Source: Gemmatimonadota bacterium (GTDB lineage Bacteria; Gemmatimonadota; Gemmatimonadetes; Longimicrobiales; Gaopeijiaceae). Taken from it: 52,634 nucleotides of DNA. The stretch covers positions 1-52,634 of the forward strand of contig DQPL01000055.1 in assembly GCA_015664885.1 (NCBI GenBank), in the 5' to 3' direction. Numbering within the stretch: the first letter of the stretch is position 1; each line of letters starts with the position of its first letter. This document shows, piece after piece, positions 26,954 through 37,170 of this stretch. A program made the position numbers and the translations under genes. Under the pieces are notes generated by a model, which saw nothing but the letters and a program-made list of their open reading frames with translations, did no database searches and was not told the DNA's origin.

Positions 26954-28618
26954 CTAGCGGCCGAACAATACTCCGATCCCCTGCTCGAACACGATGTCGC
27001 GCGGGATTCCCAAGGCGTCGAGCCGATCCAGATCGGCCTGTAGTCCGGTCGGTACGACTCCCTTTTCAGCCATCAGCTGATCCACGCCCTCGTAGTCGCC
27101 GTTCCCCTGCAACGTCAGTATCAACTCGCTCAGGCCGTCGACCGCGGCGCGCATCGCGTCGAAGTCGACGCGGTAGGTGCCGGATGCCTCGTCCCGCGTA
27201 AACGCGCCCTGCTCCTGGAAGTAGTTGAATCGGACCATGTTGGCTTGTCCGTGGGCGCTCGACGCGCCGAAGCGCACCGAGCGGAAGATCCCGGCGAGGA
27301 ACGTCACGTAGTGGTCCTCAATGGAGCCCTCGGTCAACTCGCCACTCTCGAAGAGTTGAGTCACCATATAGAGGCCGACGACGTCCGCTTTCCCTTCCTC
27401 CATGGGTGACGCGTGCTCCCGCAACGCGGTGCGCACCGTGCCACGGCCGTTCAGCGTGTTCTTGATACCTAGCCCATGCGCGACCTCGTGGAACATGGTA
27501 TTGCCGAAGAACGCATCGAAGGTCACGTGGGCACGTTGGTCCTCGGGGATCAACTGCTCGCCGAGGGGGACCATGATCTGATCGAACTTGGCCTGCATCG
27601 CATTCTTGAGTTGCAGGCGTCGCGTGCCTCTTGCGAGCTGCACTTGCTCGTCGTTGGGCAGATTGATCGCGATGGTCTTCGAGCCCGCGTTCGCGTCACC
27701 CGCGTAGTAGACGACGTCGTACGCGTTCAGGTCGGAGTCGGTGCCGGGCGTCTCGGCCTTGTAGCGGGCGTCGACGGGCAGTCCGCGCTGGAGACTCGGT
27801 AGCAGTGCGGCGAAACGGGACAGCCTGTCACTCCATTCCATGTCCTTGATCAGCACGTAGCCCTCGTGTCCGGCCTTGTATCCGTACAGCTGATCTTCGT
27901 ACGTCTCGATGGGTCCGATCACGATGTCGATCGGGTTGTCCTTCATGTCCATCCACGCCATGTCACTCGCGCGATACTCGTCGGTCTCCAGCGCTGATGC
28001 GCGTAGGCGCAGATAGTGGGCGAGCCCCGGATCGCTCGCGAGCTCGGCCGCCTCCCTCAGCTTGGCGGCCGCCTCCGCGTGCGCTTCCGCGAACTGCTCG
28101 TGATACGGCACGGCGATGAGTTCACCCGATTCGTCACGGCGGACCAGGGTGTAGAGGCTCCCTAGCTCCGGGTTGTTCACGACAGCGGCGTCGAACTCCT
28201 CTGTGGTCATGTCCCGAGGATAGAAGTTGGCTCCCGCAGGTTTAGCGGCGACGCCCTCGATGAACGACTCGTCCCCGTGTAGTCGATCCCAAGGCCCGAA
28301 GTTGACCCGTAGATACTCGAGCGTGGCAGGGTCTCCCCGCGAAAGCTCTTCCGCAGCTAGGCGATCACCGTATGCCTCGTACCAGAACACTTCGTCCATC
28401 GGCTGCACGGCCTGAATGAGCAGACGCACGACCTCTTGGTCGTTTTCGGAGAGGTGCGAGACGTCGGCCTCGAGGCGAACGGTCGCATATTGGTCGAGAA
28501 GGGCGTGCATGCGCTGGTGCTCCTCCGAGTTCTCGGGGCCGTCAGACGGGTCGGCGTCACACGCTATCAAGGTGATTGTGGCGAGCAGGAAGAACAGCGA
28601 TCGAGTCGGGGTCGGCAT
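26954..28618 (-). CDS. M49-like (dipeptidyl-peptidase III-related) zinc peptidase, lipoprotein
   Basis: 554 residues from ATG 28618. The signal ends in TLIAC (C20 lipidated). The zinc site is H377-E-V-A-H381 in FHEVAHGLG with the second element MEEGKADVVGLY (E408 the likely third ligand), which parallels the HExxGH plus EECRAD motifs of dipeptidyl-peptidase III, but with a standard HExxH spacing. The region AYDVVYYAGDANAGSKTIAI is also typical of this branch. It probably cleaves short peptides in the periplasm. It is divergent from the BNR-propeller gene over 178 bases, in which I see no clear motif. Confidence 0.8.
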   Translation of the reverse strand: MPTPTRSLFFLLATITLIACDADPSDGPENSEEHQRMHALLDQYATVRLEADVSHLSENDQEVVRLLIQAVQPMDEVFWYEAYGDRLAAEELSRGDPATLEYLRVNFGPWDRLHGDESFIEGVAAKPAGANFYPRDMTTEEFDAAVVNNPELGSLYTLVRRDESGELIAVPYHEQFAEAHAEAAAKLREAAELASDPGLAHYLRLRASALETDEYRASDMAWMDMKDNPIDIVIGPIETYEDQLYGYKAGHEGYVLIKDMEWSDRLSRFAALLPSLQRGLPVDARYKAETPGTDSDLNAYDVVYYAGDANAGSKTIAINLPNDEQVQLARGTRRLQLKNAMQAKFDQIMVPLGEQLIPEDQRAHVTFDAFFGNTMFHEVAHGLGIKNTLNGRGTVRTALREHASPMEEGKADVVGLYMVTQLFESGELTEGSIEDHYVTFLAGIFRSVRFGASSAHGQANMVRFNYFQEQGAFTRDEASGTYRVDFDAMRAAVDGLSELILTLQGNGDYEGVDQLMAEKGVVPTGLQADLDRLDALGIPRDIVFEQGIGVLFGR

Positions 28619-28796
28619 GTGAGGGCTCCGGGCGACTGTTCGGGCGTCGGGCCAAGCTACAAAGGTGATGAACGTGAATGCTAGTCTTGATCGAGCCTGC
28701 CTGCCCCTGGCGTGTCGGAAAGCACGGCTCATACGTTCCCGGCTCCAGCGCCGCGGCGCCGCGGTCCTAATTCTCGTAGCTCACCGGCTCCCTGTT

Positions 28797-31502
28797 ATGA
28801 ACTCCCAGACCATCGGCTTCGTACTGCTCGCGGCGGCTCTTCCCATGGCGTCGCCGTCGGATCGCATTGCCGCCCAGAGTGATCGCATGTCGGCAACCGA
28901 GCGACTGGAAGCCTTCGAGCAACATCGCGCGATGGTCGAAGGGTCCCCGTTCTCCACTCTGCCTTGGCAGTACCTCGGTCCGACCAACATCAGCGGTCGA
29001 TCGACGGACGTAGCGGTCGCTGAGCCGCGGGGCGAGACCTACACGATGTACGTCGGTGGCGCCTCGGGAGGCGTATGGAAGACGGAGAACGAGGGCGTTA
29101 CCTGGACGTCGCTCTTCGACGAAGAGCTCACGACCTCCATCGGAGACGTCGCGATCAGCCCGTCAAGCCCTGACATCGTCTGGGTGGGGACGGGTGAGGC
29201 CAACATCTTCCGCAGCTCACATGCGGGCGCCGGTATCTACAAGTCGCTGGATGGCGGTGAGACCTGGGCACACATGGGGCTCACCGAGACACAAACGATC
29301 GCGCGAGTCGTCGTGCACCCGAGCAACCCGGACATCGTCTGGGTGGCCGCGAGCGGTCACGAGTATCGTGACAATCCGGATCGTGGCGTCTACCGGACGA
29401 CCGACGGTGGAGAGACCTGGCAAAACGTGCTCTTCGTCGACGACATGACGGGCGCCATCGACTTGGTCATCCACCCCGATGACCCGAACACGCTTTATGC
29501 GGCGACGTGGCAGCGGAGGCGCGCCAAGTTCAACGACCCGCGCAACGAGCCGGCGTTCACCCAATCGACCGACTACTTCACTGGCTCCGGTGTGTGGAAG
29601 AGTACGGACGGGGGCACGAACTGGAGCGAGGTGAACAACGGGTTGCCTGAAACGCGGTACCGCGGCCGCATCGGCCTCGACATCGCGCGCTCGCAGCCCG
29701 AGACGGTCTACGCGTTCGTCGACAACTACGAGATCGCGCGCGAAGCCGAAGCGAGCTCCGGCGTCGACGCCTACGGACGGCCGCGCGGCGGCGTGATTCG
29801 AGGCGCTACCGTCTTCCGGTCCGACAACGGCGGCGGTTCTTGGCGCAGGACGAGCGAGCAGAACCAGTTCATGGAGAGTCTGGGCGGCACCTACGGCTGG
29901 GTTTTCGGCCAGATGCGTGTCGATCCAAACAACGCCGACAAGATCTATGTTATGGGGCTGGGTCTGAATGTCTCGGAGGACAGCGGTCGCACGTTCAGCA
30001 GGCTGACCGGCATGCATGGCGATCACCACGGGCTCTACATCGATCCCAACAACTCCGACTACCTGGTCAACAGCAACGACGGAGGCGCCTACGTTTCCTA
30101 TGATGCCGGCGAGAACTGGCGTTTCTATCGCGAGCTTCCGATGGCCACGTTCTTCAACGTGAACTACGACCTCGGCGATCCGTTCCGCGTGTACGGCTCG
30201 GTCCAGGACCACGGTTCATACAGTGGTATCGTCGACCTGAGCGGCGGACGTCACAGCATTCCCGCAGTCGCGTTCGATGGTGCGCCGGGTGGCGAGGGTA
30301 GCCACCATGAGATCGACCCGCGCGACCCGAACCTCGTCTATTCGGCGGGCTTCTACGGATCCATCTCGCGCAGGAACCTCGCGACGGGGGAGAACACTTC
30401 GATCATGCCCGCCGCTGCCCCGGGCGAGCCGCCGCTGCGAGGTCAGTGGCTGGCCCATTTCATCCTTTCGCCGCATGACCCCAATACCATCTACCACGGC
30501 CTGAACTTCGTCTTCAAGTCGACCAATCAGGGCAACGACTGGCAGCGCATCAGCCCGGACCTTTCGCACAACGATATCGACCGCATTGGCGACATCCAGT
30601 TCCAGACCATCGTCGCGCTTGCGGAGTCACCCGTCAGGCAGGGCCTTCTCTACGCCGGCACGGACGACGGGCGCGTTCATGTAACCAGGAACGACGGCGG
30701 AAGCTGGACCGATATATCTAGTGGTCTGCACCCCGATCGCTTCACCTCCGAGGTCGTGGCGTCGCGCCTCGACGAGGGAACCGTCTACGTGACCCAGAAC
30801 GGGCGGCGCAGTGACGACTTCGGCGCGTACGTGTGGCGGTCCACAGACTACGGCCAGACCTGGCGGAGCATCGCGGACGGGATTCCGTTCGGGCCAGTGA
30901 ACATCATCCGCGAGGACCCGAAAAACGACAACATCCTGTACGTCGGAACCGACGTCGGGGTCTACGTGTCGCTCGACCAGGGCGAGCAGTGGCATGCGCT
31001 CAGCCACGAGCTGCCTAGCACGTTCGTTCACGATCTGGTGATCCATCCCCGTGAGGACATCATGGTCGTGGCGACCCACGGCCGTGGCATGTTCGCGTTC
31101 GACGTACGCCAGCTCCAGCAGCTCACCCCAAACATCATCGCGTCGGGCGCGTACGTCTTCGGTGCCGAAGACGGCGTGCTGCCGAGCGGCGGCCGTGGAG
31201 GCTTCGGCGGAAGTGTCCAGAGCGCTTATGTGCACTATTGGCTCGGTGCCGCCGCCGACATCTCGCTCGAGGTGCAGGACATCCAGGGCAGAACGGTGAA
31301 CGTGTTGGAGGCGACTGGTTCGGCAGGCCTCAGCCAGATCGAGTGGCGACTCGACCGCCTGGGTGCCAACCAGGGTGGTCGCGGTGGTGGTGGCTTCCGC
31401 CGACGAGCCAACACGGTGCAGCCCGGGCAGTACACGGCTGTGCTGACCGTGAATGGTGCCGAGCATCGCATGCCGATTTCTGTCACGCGTGGCGGGAACT
31501 AG
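28797..31502 (+). CDS. Exported VPS10/BNR-repeat (sialidase-like) beta-propeller protein
   Basis: 901 residues from ATG 28797, with a signal peptide ending near RIAAQ. Repeated sialidase-type Asp-box motifs occur through residues 80-770: SGGVWKTENEGVTWTSL, AGIYKSLDGGETWAHM, RGVYRTTDGGETWQNV, SGVWKSTDGGTNWSEV, and VYVSLDQGEQWHAL. These build one or two large propellers; the C-terminal ~110 residues form a small beta domain (ISLEVQDIQGRTVNVL). Catalytic sialidase residues are not evident, so glycosidase activity is doubtful. It is co-oriented with and overlaps by one base the next gene. Confidence 0.87.
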   Translation: MNSQTIGFVLLAAALPMASPSDRIAAQSDRMSATERLEAFEQHRAMVEGSPFSTLPWQYLGPTNISGRSTDVAVAEPRGETYTMYVGGASGGVWKTENEGVTWTSLFDEELTTSIGDVAISPSSPDIVWVGTGEANIFRSSHAGAGIYKSLDGGETWAHMGLTETQTIARVVVHPSNPDIVWVAASGHEYRDNPDRGVYRTTDGGETWQNVLFVDDMTGAIDLVIHPDDPNTLYAATWQRRRAKFNDPRNEPAFTQSTDYFTGSGVWKSTDGGTNWSEVNNGLPETRYRGRIGLDIARSQPETVYAFVDNYEIAREAEASSGVDAYGRPRGGVIRGATVFRSDNGGGSWRRTSEQNQFMESLGGTYGWVFGQMRVDPNNADKIYVMGLGLNVSEDSGRTFSRLTGMHGDHHGLYIDPNNSDYLVNSNDGGAYVSYDAGENWRFYRELPMATFFNVNYDLGDPFRVYGSVQDHGSYSGIVDLSGGRHSIPAVAFDGAPGGEGSHHEIDPRDPNLVYSAGFYGSISRRNLATGENTSIMPAAAPGEPPLRGQWLAHFILSPHDPNTIYHGLNFVFKSTNQGNDWQRISPDLSHNDIDRIGDIQFQTIVALAESPVRQGLLYAGTDDGRVHVTRNDGGSWTDISSGLHPDRFTSEVVASRLDEGTVYVTQNGRRSDDFGAYVWRSTDYGQTWRSIADGIPFGPVNIIREDPKNDNILYVGTDVGVYVSLDQGEQWHALSHELPSTFVHDLVIHPREDIMVVATHGRGMFAFDVRQLQQLTPNIIASGAYVFGAEDGVLPSGGRGGFGGSVQSAYVHYWLGAAADISLEVQDIQGRTVNVLEATGSAGLSQIEWRLDRLGANQGGRGGGGFRRRANTVQPGQYTAVLTVNGAEHRMPISVTRGGN

Positions 31503-32116
31503 TGACGAGGCGCGCGCGCGCGTCAGGGGCCGTCGCGCTCGGCTTTCTTGCAGGGCTGCCGCTCGCTTGGCCAGCCGCCGGCCAGGCCGCAGGCGACATA
31601 GTGGTCGTGCGCATCGAGACCGCCAAGGGCGACATCACCGCTGAGATCTACGTGGATGCGGCCCCTGTGACTGCCGAGAATTTTCTCGCCTATTTGGCCG
31701 ACGGGCTGTTCGACCGCGGCAGGTTTTACCGCAGCGTACGCATGGACAACCAGCCGAACGACTCGGTGAGGATCGAGGTCATTCAGGTGGGTCTGGACCG
31801 ATCGATGCGCGCTCGCCTGCGTGCGGCGATACCACTCGAGAGGACCAGAGACACGGGTCTCTCACACGTAGACGGAGCGCTGTCGATGGCTCGGGGAGGC
31901 CCGGACTCCGCTCGCGCGTCGTTCTTCATCTGTATCAACGACCAGCCGTCGCTGGACTTTGGCGGCCACCGCAACCCCGACGGCCAGGGCTTCGCGGTCT
32001 TCGGCCAGGTCGTCGAGGGCATGGACGTAGTGCGTGACATCCAGACGGGTACGGTCGACGGCCAACAGTTGGTTGAAAGCGTCGTGATCGAGCGAGTGCG
32101 AAGGGTCGCCGGATAG
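31502..32116 (+). CDS. Periplasmic cyclophilin-type peptidyl-prolyl isomerase
   Basis: 204 residues starting at GTG 31502, which overlaps the preceding TAG (TAGTG), so translation is probably coupled. A signal peptide runs to about AAGQA. The cyclophilin fold is seen in VRIETAKGDITAEIYVDAAP, VTAENFLAYLADGLFD, LSMARGGPDSARASFFICIN and GFAVFGQVVEGMDVV. The catalytic-arginine region reads FYRSVRMDNQP, diverging from the usual FHRVIPGFMIQGG, so isomerase activity may be weak. It may assist folding of the large propeller proteins encoded around it. Confidence 0.85.
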   Translation: MTRRARASGAVALGFLAGLPLAWPAAGQAAGDIVVVRIETAKGDITAEIYVDAAPVTAENFLAYLADGLFDRGRFYRSVRMDNQPNDSVRIEVIQVGLDRSMRARLRAAIPLERTRDTGLSHVDGALSMARGGPDSARASFFICINDQPSLDFGGHRNPDGQGFAVFGQVVEGMDVVRDIQTGTVDGQQLVESVVIERVRRVAG

Positions 32117-32165
32117 TGGCGGCCTCTCGACAGCTTCTAGGGGAGCCTTCCCGAGCCGAGGCATC

Positions 32166-33305
32166 ATGAGACTGAATCGCATGTACGTGGCCCTCGTCCT
32201 CGCCGCTGTTCTGGCGGCACTCCAGGCCTGTGGTGGTGAGAACCAGAGTGTACCGCAGTCGGCATCGCAGACAGCCATCGTAAAGGGTGGCGACGACAGG
32301 ACTGGAGAGTACGAGGCGGTGGAGAACTGGTGGAAGTCAGCGCCGGACCACGAGGGCCCATGGACCTGGGGGCAGGTGTCCGGAGTCGCGGTGGATACCC
32401 CGGACCGGATTCTGGTGGCGATCTGGGGGGACCGGGACCGGCAGGGGCGGGAGCGGGACGGGAGTACCAACTATCTCGTAGCCGTCGATCGGAACGGGAA
32501 CATCACTGAGAACTGGAGCCAGTGGGACTCCATCTTCAACAAGCCTCACCAGGTCTACATCAGCCCTTACGACCCCGAACGCCACGTCTGGGTCGTCGAG
32601 CGTGGTGGCGGCAAGGGGGTCAACATGCAGATCCTCAAGTTCAGCAACGATGGAAGCGAGTTGGTGATGCGGCTCGTCGACCCCGACCACCCGACGACTC
32701 GCGCAGAAGCTCGGGCAAATCCCAACCCGGGTCCGTTCACCTACGGCGATCCGGCGGTGCTCGCTTTCCTCCCGGACGGCAGCTTCTTGCTCGGCGACGG
32801 CTACTGGAACTCCCGCATCGTCAAGTACAACGCATCAGGAGAGTACTTGATGGAGTGGGGGGAGCTCGGGAGCGGACCCGGACAGTTCGACCTGGTGCAC
32901 GGCGTTGCTGTGGACCGGGATCACCGCGTCTACGTGGGCGACCGCACGAACAACCGCATCCAGATCTTTACGGAGGACGGCGAGTTCATCGAGGAATGGC
33001 CCGACGTGTCCGATCCCGTGGGCGTCTTCATCGATGAGAACGATGGAGTCTGGGTGATCTCCGCGAGGCTGAACCGGATTCTCAAGTACAACCTGGCCGG
33101 TGAGCTCCAGTATTACTTCGGCGCTTTCGGAGGGACGCGGGGAGGTTTTGCAGGCGGCCTATCCCGTCCGCACCAACTCGACGTGGACCAGGAGGGCAAC
33201 CTCTATATCGCCAGCTGGGACGGCGGATGGATGGACAAGCTCGTGCCGAGGCCCGGCGCCGATACGAGCAAGCTCATCGGCAGATCGCTCGTGCTCTCGA
33301 ACTAG
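32166..33305 (+). CDS. NHL-repeat / six-bladed beta-propeller lipoprotein
   Basis: 379 residues. The signal ends in LAALQAC. NHL-type blades follow: WGQVSGVAVDTPDRILVAIW, FNKPHQVYISPYDPERHVWV, FDLVHGVAVDRDHRVYVGD then RTNNRIQIFTEDGEFIEEW, DPVGVFIDENDGVWVISAR, and SRPHQLDVDQEGNLYIASW. The pattern resembles peptidyl-alpha-hydroxyglycine lyase-like propellers, but whether it is an enzyme cannot be judged from this. It starts 49 bases after the cyclophilin gene and 21 bases before the haem protein gene, consistent with one transcription unit. Confidence 0.85.
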   Translation: MRLNRMYVALVLAAVLAALQACGGENQSVPQSASQTAIVKGGDDRTGEYEAVENWWKSAPDHEGPWTWGQVSGVAVDTPDRILVAIWGDRDRQGRERDGSTNYLVAVDRNGNITENWSQWDSIFNKPHQVYISPYDPERHVWVVERGGGKGVNMQILKFSNDGSELVMRLVDPDHPTTRAEARANPNPGPFTYGDPAVLAFLPDGSFLLGDGYWNSRIVKYNASGEYLMEWGELGSGPGQFDLVHGVAVDRDHRVYVGDRTNNRIQIFTEDGEFIEEWPDVSDPVGVFIDENDGVWVISARLNRILKYNLAGELQYYFGAFGGTRGGFAGGLSRPHQLDVDQEGNLYIASWDGGWMDKLVPRPGADTSKLIGRSLVLSN

Positions 33306-33326
33306 GTGGCCTACATTGCCTGAAGC

Positions 33327-35744
33327 ATGAAGACAGTAGCTGCTGTTGCCACCCTGTTGGGCGTATGGCTTGCGGTCGAGAGCCACCTCGCAGGGACCGG
33401 CATGCCCTGGCGCGAAGCCGGAACGGTGTCCGTGGCTGCCACCGCGGTGACTCGAACGCCCACTGAGGTGATTGAGCGGTATTGCGTGCGCTGCCACAAC
33501 GAGCGCCGGCTGGCCGGGAACCTGACGTTGGAGACGTTCGTGGTCGCCAGTGCCCACGAGCGGGCGCAAACCGCTGAGCAGATGATCCTGAAGCTGCGCG
33601 CAGGGATGATGCCGCCTCCCGGGGCCCGGCGGCCTGCCGGCGACACGCTGCGGACACTCGCGGAGGCGCTCGAAGCGGTCATCGACGAAGCGGCCATAGC
33701 CGATCCAAATCCCGGCGTGCGACGGTTCCAGAGACTCAACCGCGCCGAGTACGAACGCGTGATTCGTGACCTGCTGGCGCTCGACGTGGCCGCCGGTCGC
33801 TGGCTTCCTCCAGACACCTATTTGGGCAGCTTCGACAACTTGTCCGCCGCACAGGGGCTCTCGCCCACGCTGCTCGAGGCGTACTTGAGGGCGGCCGCGG
33901 AGGTCAGCCGTTTGGCCGTGGGCACGCCCGACGCTGTCGTGTCCTCGACGAAGTACACGAGTCCGATCGAGGTCTCGCAACACGCGTGGGACCGGCTCGA
34001 AGGCGCCCCGTACGGGACACGCGGCGGGATCGTCGTCACCCACGACTTCCCGGCGGACGGCTCTTACGTGTTCTCGTTAGAGACACTCTTCGGCAGGGGC
34101 ACGTCCTTCGAGGATGTCGATCTCTCCATCGACGGCGAGGGCGTTGCGCTGTTGGCCCTCGAGCACAACGGCGGCAGCAGCGTTCCGATCCGAACCGAGC
34201 CGATTAGCGTCGCTGCGGGTCAGCACCGTGTGGCGGCTGTGTTCGTCCGGAAAAATGACGGGCCCTACGAGGATCGCCTGAGCCCCTTCGCATGGTCCTT
34301 CGTTGGAGGAGAAGACTCGCAGGCTTGGGCGAACTATGGGATCACGGCGTTGCCCCACGTCGCCGACCTCATGATTACGGGGCCGGTGCGTACCACTGGA
34401 GTGTCCGAGACCCCGAGTCGCCGTGAGGTCTTCACGTGCACGCCTGCGACGCCCGCCGAGGAGCGCCCCTGCGCGGAATCGATCGTCGAGCGCCTCCTGA
34501 GCAAAGCGTACAGGCGACCGGTCACTGCGGCGGATGTCGCCGGTCCGATGTCGTTCTTCGATGCCGGTGCCGCCGAAGACGGCTTCGAGGTCGGGGTCCG
34601 GACGGCGCTGCAGGCGATCCTGGCGAGCCCTTCGTTTCTCTTCCGCCTGGAACAGCAACCGGTGGACGTTTCGGAGGGTGAGAGCTTTCGCCTAGCGGAT
34701 CTCGACTTGGCGAGCCGCCTCTCGTTCTTCCTCTGGTCCACGGGACCGGACGAGGAGCTGCTCAGAACAGCGGCCGATGGGCGACTCACGAACCCCGGAG
34801 TGCTGGAGCGGCAGGTCGCGCGCATGTTGGAGGACCCCCGTGCGGAGGCGCTCGCCACCCGCTTCGCGCACCAGTGGCTGCGATTGCAAGACGCGGCCAA
34901 GAATCAGCCGGAGCCCTTTTTCTATCCGGACTTCACCGGTCAACTCCGCGCCGACATGGTGCGAGAGACAGAGCTGTTCTTCGACCACCTGGTGCGCGAA
35001 GACCGCAGTTTCCTCGAGCTCTTCGACGCGGACTACAGCTTCATGAACGAGCGCCTGGCTCGGCACTACGGCATCCCGGGGGTATCCGGCGACGAGTTCA
35101 GGCGAGTGCGTTATCCGGACGACACCCGCCGGGGTGTCATGGGCCACGGCAGCGTGCTACTGCTGACCTCAATGTCCGACCGAACCTCTCCAGTGCTTCG
35201 GGGAAAGTGGGTAATGGAGGTGCTCATGGGGACGCCGCCTCCGCCTCCACCGCCCAACGTGCCGGCCTTCGAGTTGACCGAAAGCGTAGCGGACGGGCGT
35301 CGCCTGACGACGCGCGAGCGCATGGAGCGGCACCGAGCTGATCCGACGTGTAATTCCTGCCACCGCTTCATGGACCCCATCGGCCTGGCACTCGACAACT
35401 TCGACGTGACGGGCAAGTGGCGGAAGCGCGAGAACATGATGCCGCTCGACACACGAGGCACGTATTACGACGGCACCCCCGTAAGCAAGCTGAGCGAGCT
35501 CACCGATGTCATGCTCGCGCGTCCGATCCCGCTCGTGCGCAACTTTGCGGCCCACCTGCTGGCGTACGCCATGGGCCGGCGCGTGGAGCACTATGACCAG
35601 CCGTCGATCCGTGCCATCGTGAGAGATGCGGAGGCGGAGGAGTACAGAATGTCGACGTTCATCCTGGGCGTCGTGAGAAGTGATCCATTCCAGATGAGGC
35701 GATCGCCGCTGACTTCGGAGTCCGACACCGACAAGGGGATGTAG
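33327..35744 (+). CDS. DUF1592/DUF1588/DUF1585-type secreted haem protein
   Basis: 805 residues with a signal peptide. Two c-type haem sites are visible: C53-V-R-C56-H57 at the N-terminus and C675-N-S-C678-H679 near the end. Domains in the order typical of this family: DUF1587 (RRFQRLNRAEYERVIRDLL), DUF1595/1592 (LLSKAYRRPVTAADV, then RLSFFLWSTGPDEELL), DUF1588 (RRGVMGHGSVLLLTSMSDRT) and DUF1585 (CHRFMDPIGLALDNFDVTG). Family members are common in Planctomycetes and Acidobacteria; function unknown, presumed periplasmic redox. The partner DUF1552 gene follows after four bases. Confidence 0.92.
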   Translation: MKTVAAVATLLGVWLAVESHLAGTGMPWREAGTVSVAATAVTRTPTEVIERYCVRCHNERRLAGNLTLETFVVASAHERAQTAEQMILKLRAGMMPPPGARRPAGDTLRTLAEALEAVIDEAAIADPNPGVRRFQRLNRAEYERVIRDLLALDVAAGRWLPPDTYLGSFDNLSAAQGLSPTLLEAYLRAAAEVSRLAVGTPDAVVSSTKYTSPIEVSQHAWDRLEGAPYGTRGGIVVTHDFPADGSYVFSLETLFGRGTSFEDVDLSIDGEGVALLALEHNGGSSVPIRTEPISVAAGQHRVAAVFVRKNDGPYEDRLSPFAWSFVGGEDSQAWANYGITALPHVADLMITGPVRTTGVSETPSRREVFTCTPATPAEERPCAESIVERLLSKAYRRPVTAADVAGPMSFFDAGAAEDGFEVGVRTALQAILASPSFLFRLEQQPVDVSEGESFRLADLDLASRLSFFLWSTGPDEELLRTAADGRLTNPGVLERQVARMLEDPRAEALATRFAHQWLRLQDAAKNQPEPFFYPDFTGQLRADMVRETELFFDHLVREDRSFLELFDADYSFMNERLARHYGIPGVSGDEFRRVRYPDDTRRGVMGHGSVLLLTSMSDRTSPVLRGKWVMEVLMGTPPPPPPPNVPAFELTESVADGRRLTTRERMERHRADPTCNSCHRFMDPIGLALDNFDVTGKWRKRENMMPLDTRGTYYDGTPVSKLSELTDVMLARPIPLVRNFAAHLLAYAMGRRVEHYDQPSIRAIVRDAEAEEYRMSTFILGVVRSDPFQMRRSPLTSESDTDKGM

Positions 35745-35748
35745 AGCG

Positions 35749-37170
35749 ATGCATTTCATCACAGGAAAGCACGTTTCTCGTAGGACCTTCGTACGCGGCA
35801 TGGGCGCGACCGTCGCGCTGCCGTTCCTGGACGCGATGGTACCGGCTGGGCGGCTGTGGAGTGACAGCCTGGCGGCGCCGGCCAACACTCGTCTCGTCTG
35901 TATCGAGGAGTCGATGGGGTGTGCCGGCGGCAGCGAATGGGGAGACTCCCAGCACCTCTTCGCTCCGGCGAAATTGGGCCGTGACTTCGAGTTCGCGCCG
36001 ACGAGCCAGTTAGCGCCTCTGGAGCAGTACCGGGAGTACCTGACGATCGTCAGTAACACGGATTGCCGCATGGCCGAGCCGTACCAGGCGGCGGAGATCG
36101 GTGGTGACCACGACCGCTCGACTGCGGTGTTCCTGACACAGGCCCATCCCAAGCAGACCCAGGGCTCGGATCTCTACCTGGGCACGTCGCTCGACCAGCT
36201 GCACGCGCGACGCTTCGGGCTCGACACCGCTCTGCCTTCGCTCGAGCTGTGCACGGAGCAGATCGACCGCGGCGGTGGGTGCGCCTACAACTATCACTGC
36301 GCGTACACCACCTCGCTCGCCTGGGCGGCGCCCACGCAGCCGTTGCCGGCGATTCGCGAGCCGCGGGCCGTCTTCGAACGGCTCTTCGGGGCGGGGGACA
36401 GCGCCGAAGATCGCGCGGCCAGACGCCGGACGGACCGCAGCGTGATCGACTGGATTGCGACCGAAGTCGCGAGGTTGCGCATGACTCTTGGCGCCGTGGA
36501 CCGACTGGCCATGGACGAGTATCTGACGCACATCCGTGAGATGGAGCGCAGGATCCAGCTGGTCGAGGCGCGCAACACCAGTGGCGAAGTGCGGGAAATG
36601 CCAGAGGCTCCGTCGGGGGTCCCGGACTCCTGGGAGGAGCACATGAGGCTGATGTTCGACCTCCAGGTGCTCGCGTTGCAGACGGACCTGACCCGCGTGA
36701 TCACGTTCAAGACCGGCTTCGACCAGTCGAATCGCACGTTCCCGGGGAGCGGAACCACCAAGTCGCACCACGGAGCGTCGCACCACGGCAACGTGCCGGC
36801 CGACATCATGGACTACAACCTGATCAATACCTACCGCCTGAGTCAGGTCGGCTACTTCCTGGAGAGGATGAAGAATACGATGGAGGGAGATGCTTCCCTG
36901 CTGGACAGGACAGCGATCGTGTGGGGCTCGCCCATGGGTGATTCCAACCTCCACAATCACCGAAAGTGTCCGCTCATTCTCATGGGCCACGCGAACGGCG
37001 CCTTGGAAGGCAACCTCCACCTCAGGGCCCCTGGGGGCACCCCAATGGCGAACGCCTTCGTGAGCCTGATGCAGGGCATCGGGCACGATGAGATGCACGG
37101 CTTTGGCGACAGCACGGGCGAGTTCGCATTGACGTTTCCGCGCGGCGCTTCGGGCGACGGCGAGGCATGA
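35749..37170 (+). CDS. Tat-exported DUF1552 protein
   Basis: 473 residues. The twin-arginine signal SRRTFVRGMGATVALPFLD lies at residues 10-28, implying export in folded form, perhaps with a cofactor. DUF1552 features are MDEYLTHIREMERRIQL, THE central SHHGASHHGNVPADIMDYN histidine cluster, and SLLDRTAIVWGSPMGDSN then HNHRKCPLILMG. It is the constant partner of DUF1592-type haem proteins, so the two likely form a periplasmic complex. Its stop overlaps the ankyrin gene start in an ATGA arrangement. Confidence 0.92.
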   Translation: MHFITGKHVSRRTFVRGMGATVALPFLDAMVPAGRLWSDSLAAPANTRLVCIEESMGCAGGSEWGDSQHLFAPAKLGRDFEFAPTSQLAPLEQYREYLTIVSNTDCRMAEPYQAAEIGGDHDRSTAVFLTQAHPKQTQGSDLYLGTSLDQLHARRFGLDTALPSLELCTEQIDRGGGCAYNYHCAYTTSLAWAAPTQPLPAIREPRAVFERLFGAGDSAEDRAARRRTDRSVIDWIATEVARLRMTLGAVDRLAMDEYLTHIREMERRIQLVEARNTSGEVREMPEAPSGVPDSWEEHMRLMFDLQVLALQTDLTRVITFKTGFDQSNRTFPGSGTTKSHHGASHHGNVPADIMDYNLINTYRLSQVGYFLERMKNTMEGDASLLDRTAIVWGSPMGDSNLHNHRKCPLILMGHANGALEGNLHLRAPGGTPMANAFVSLMQGIGHDEMHGFGDSTGEFALTFPRGASGDGEA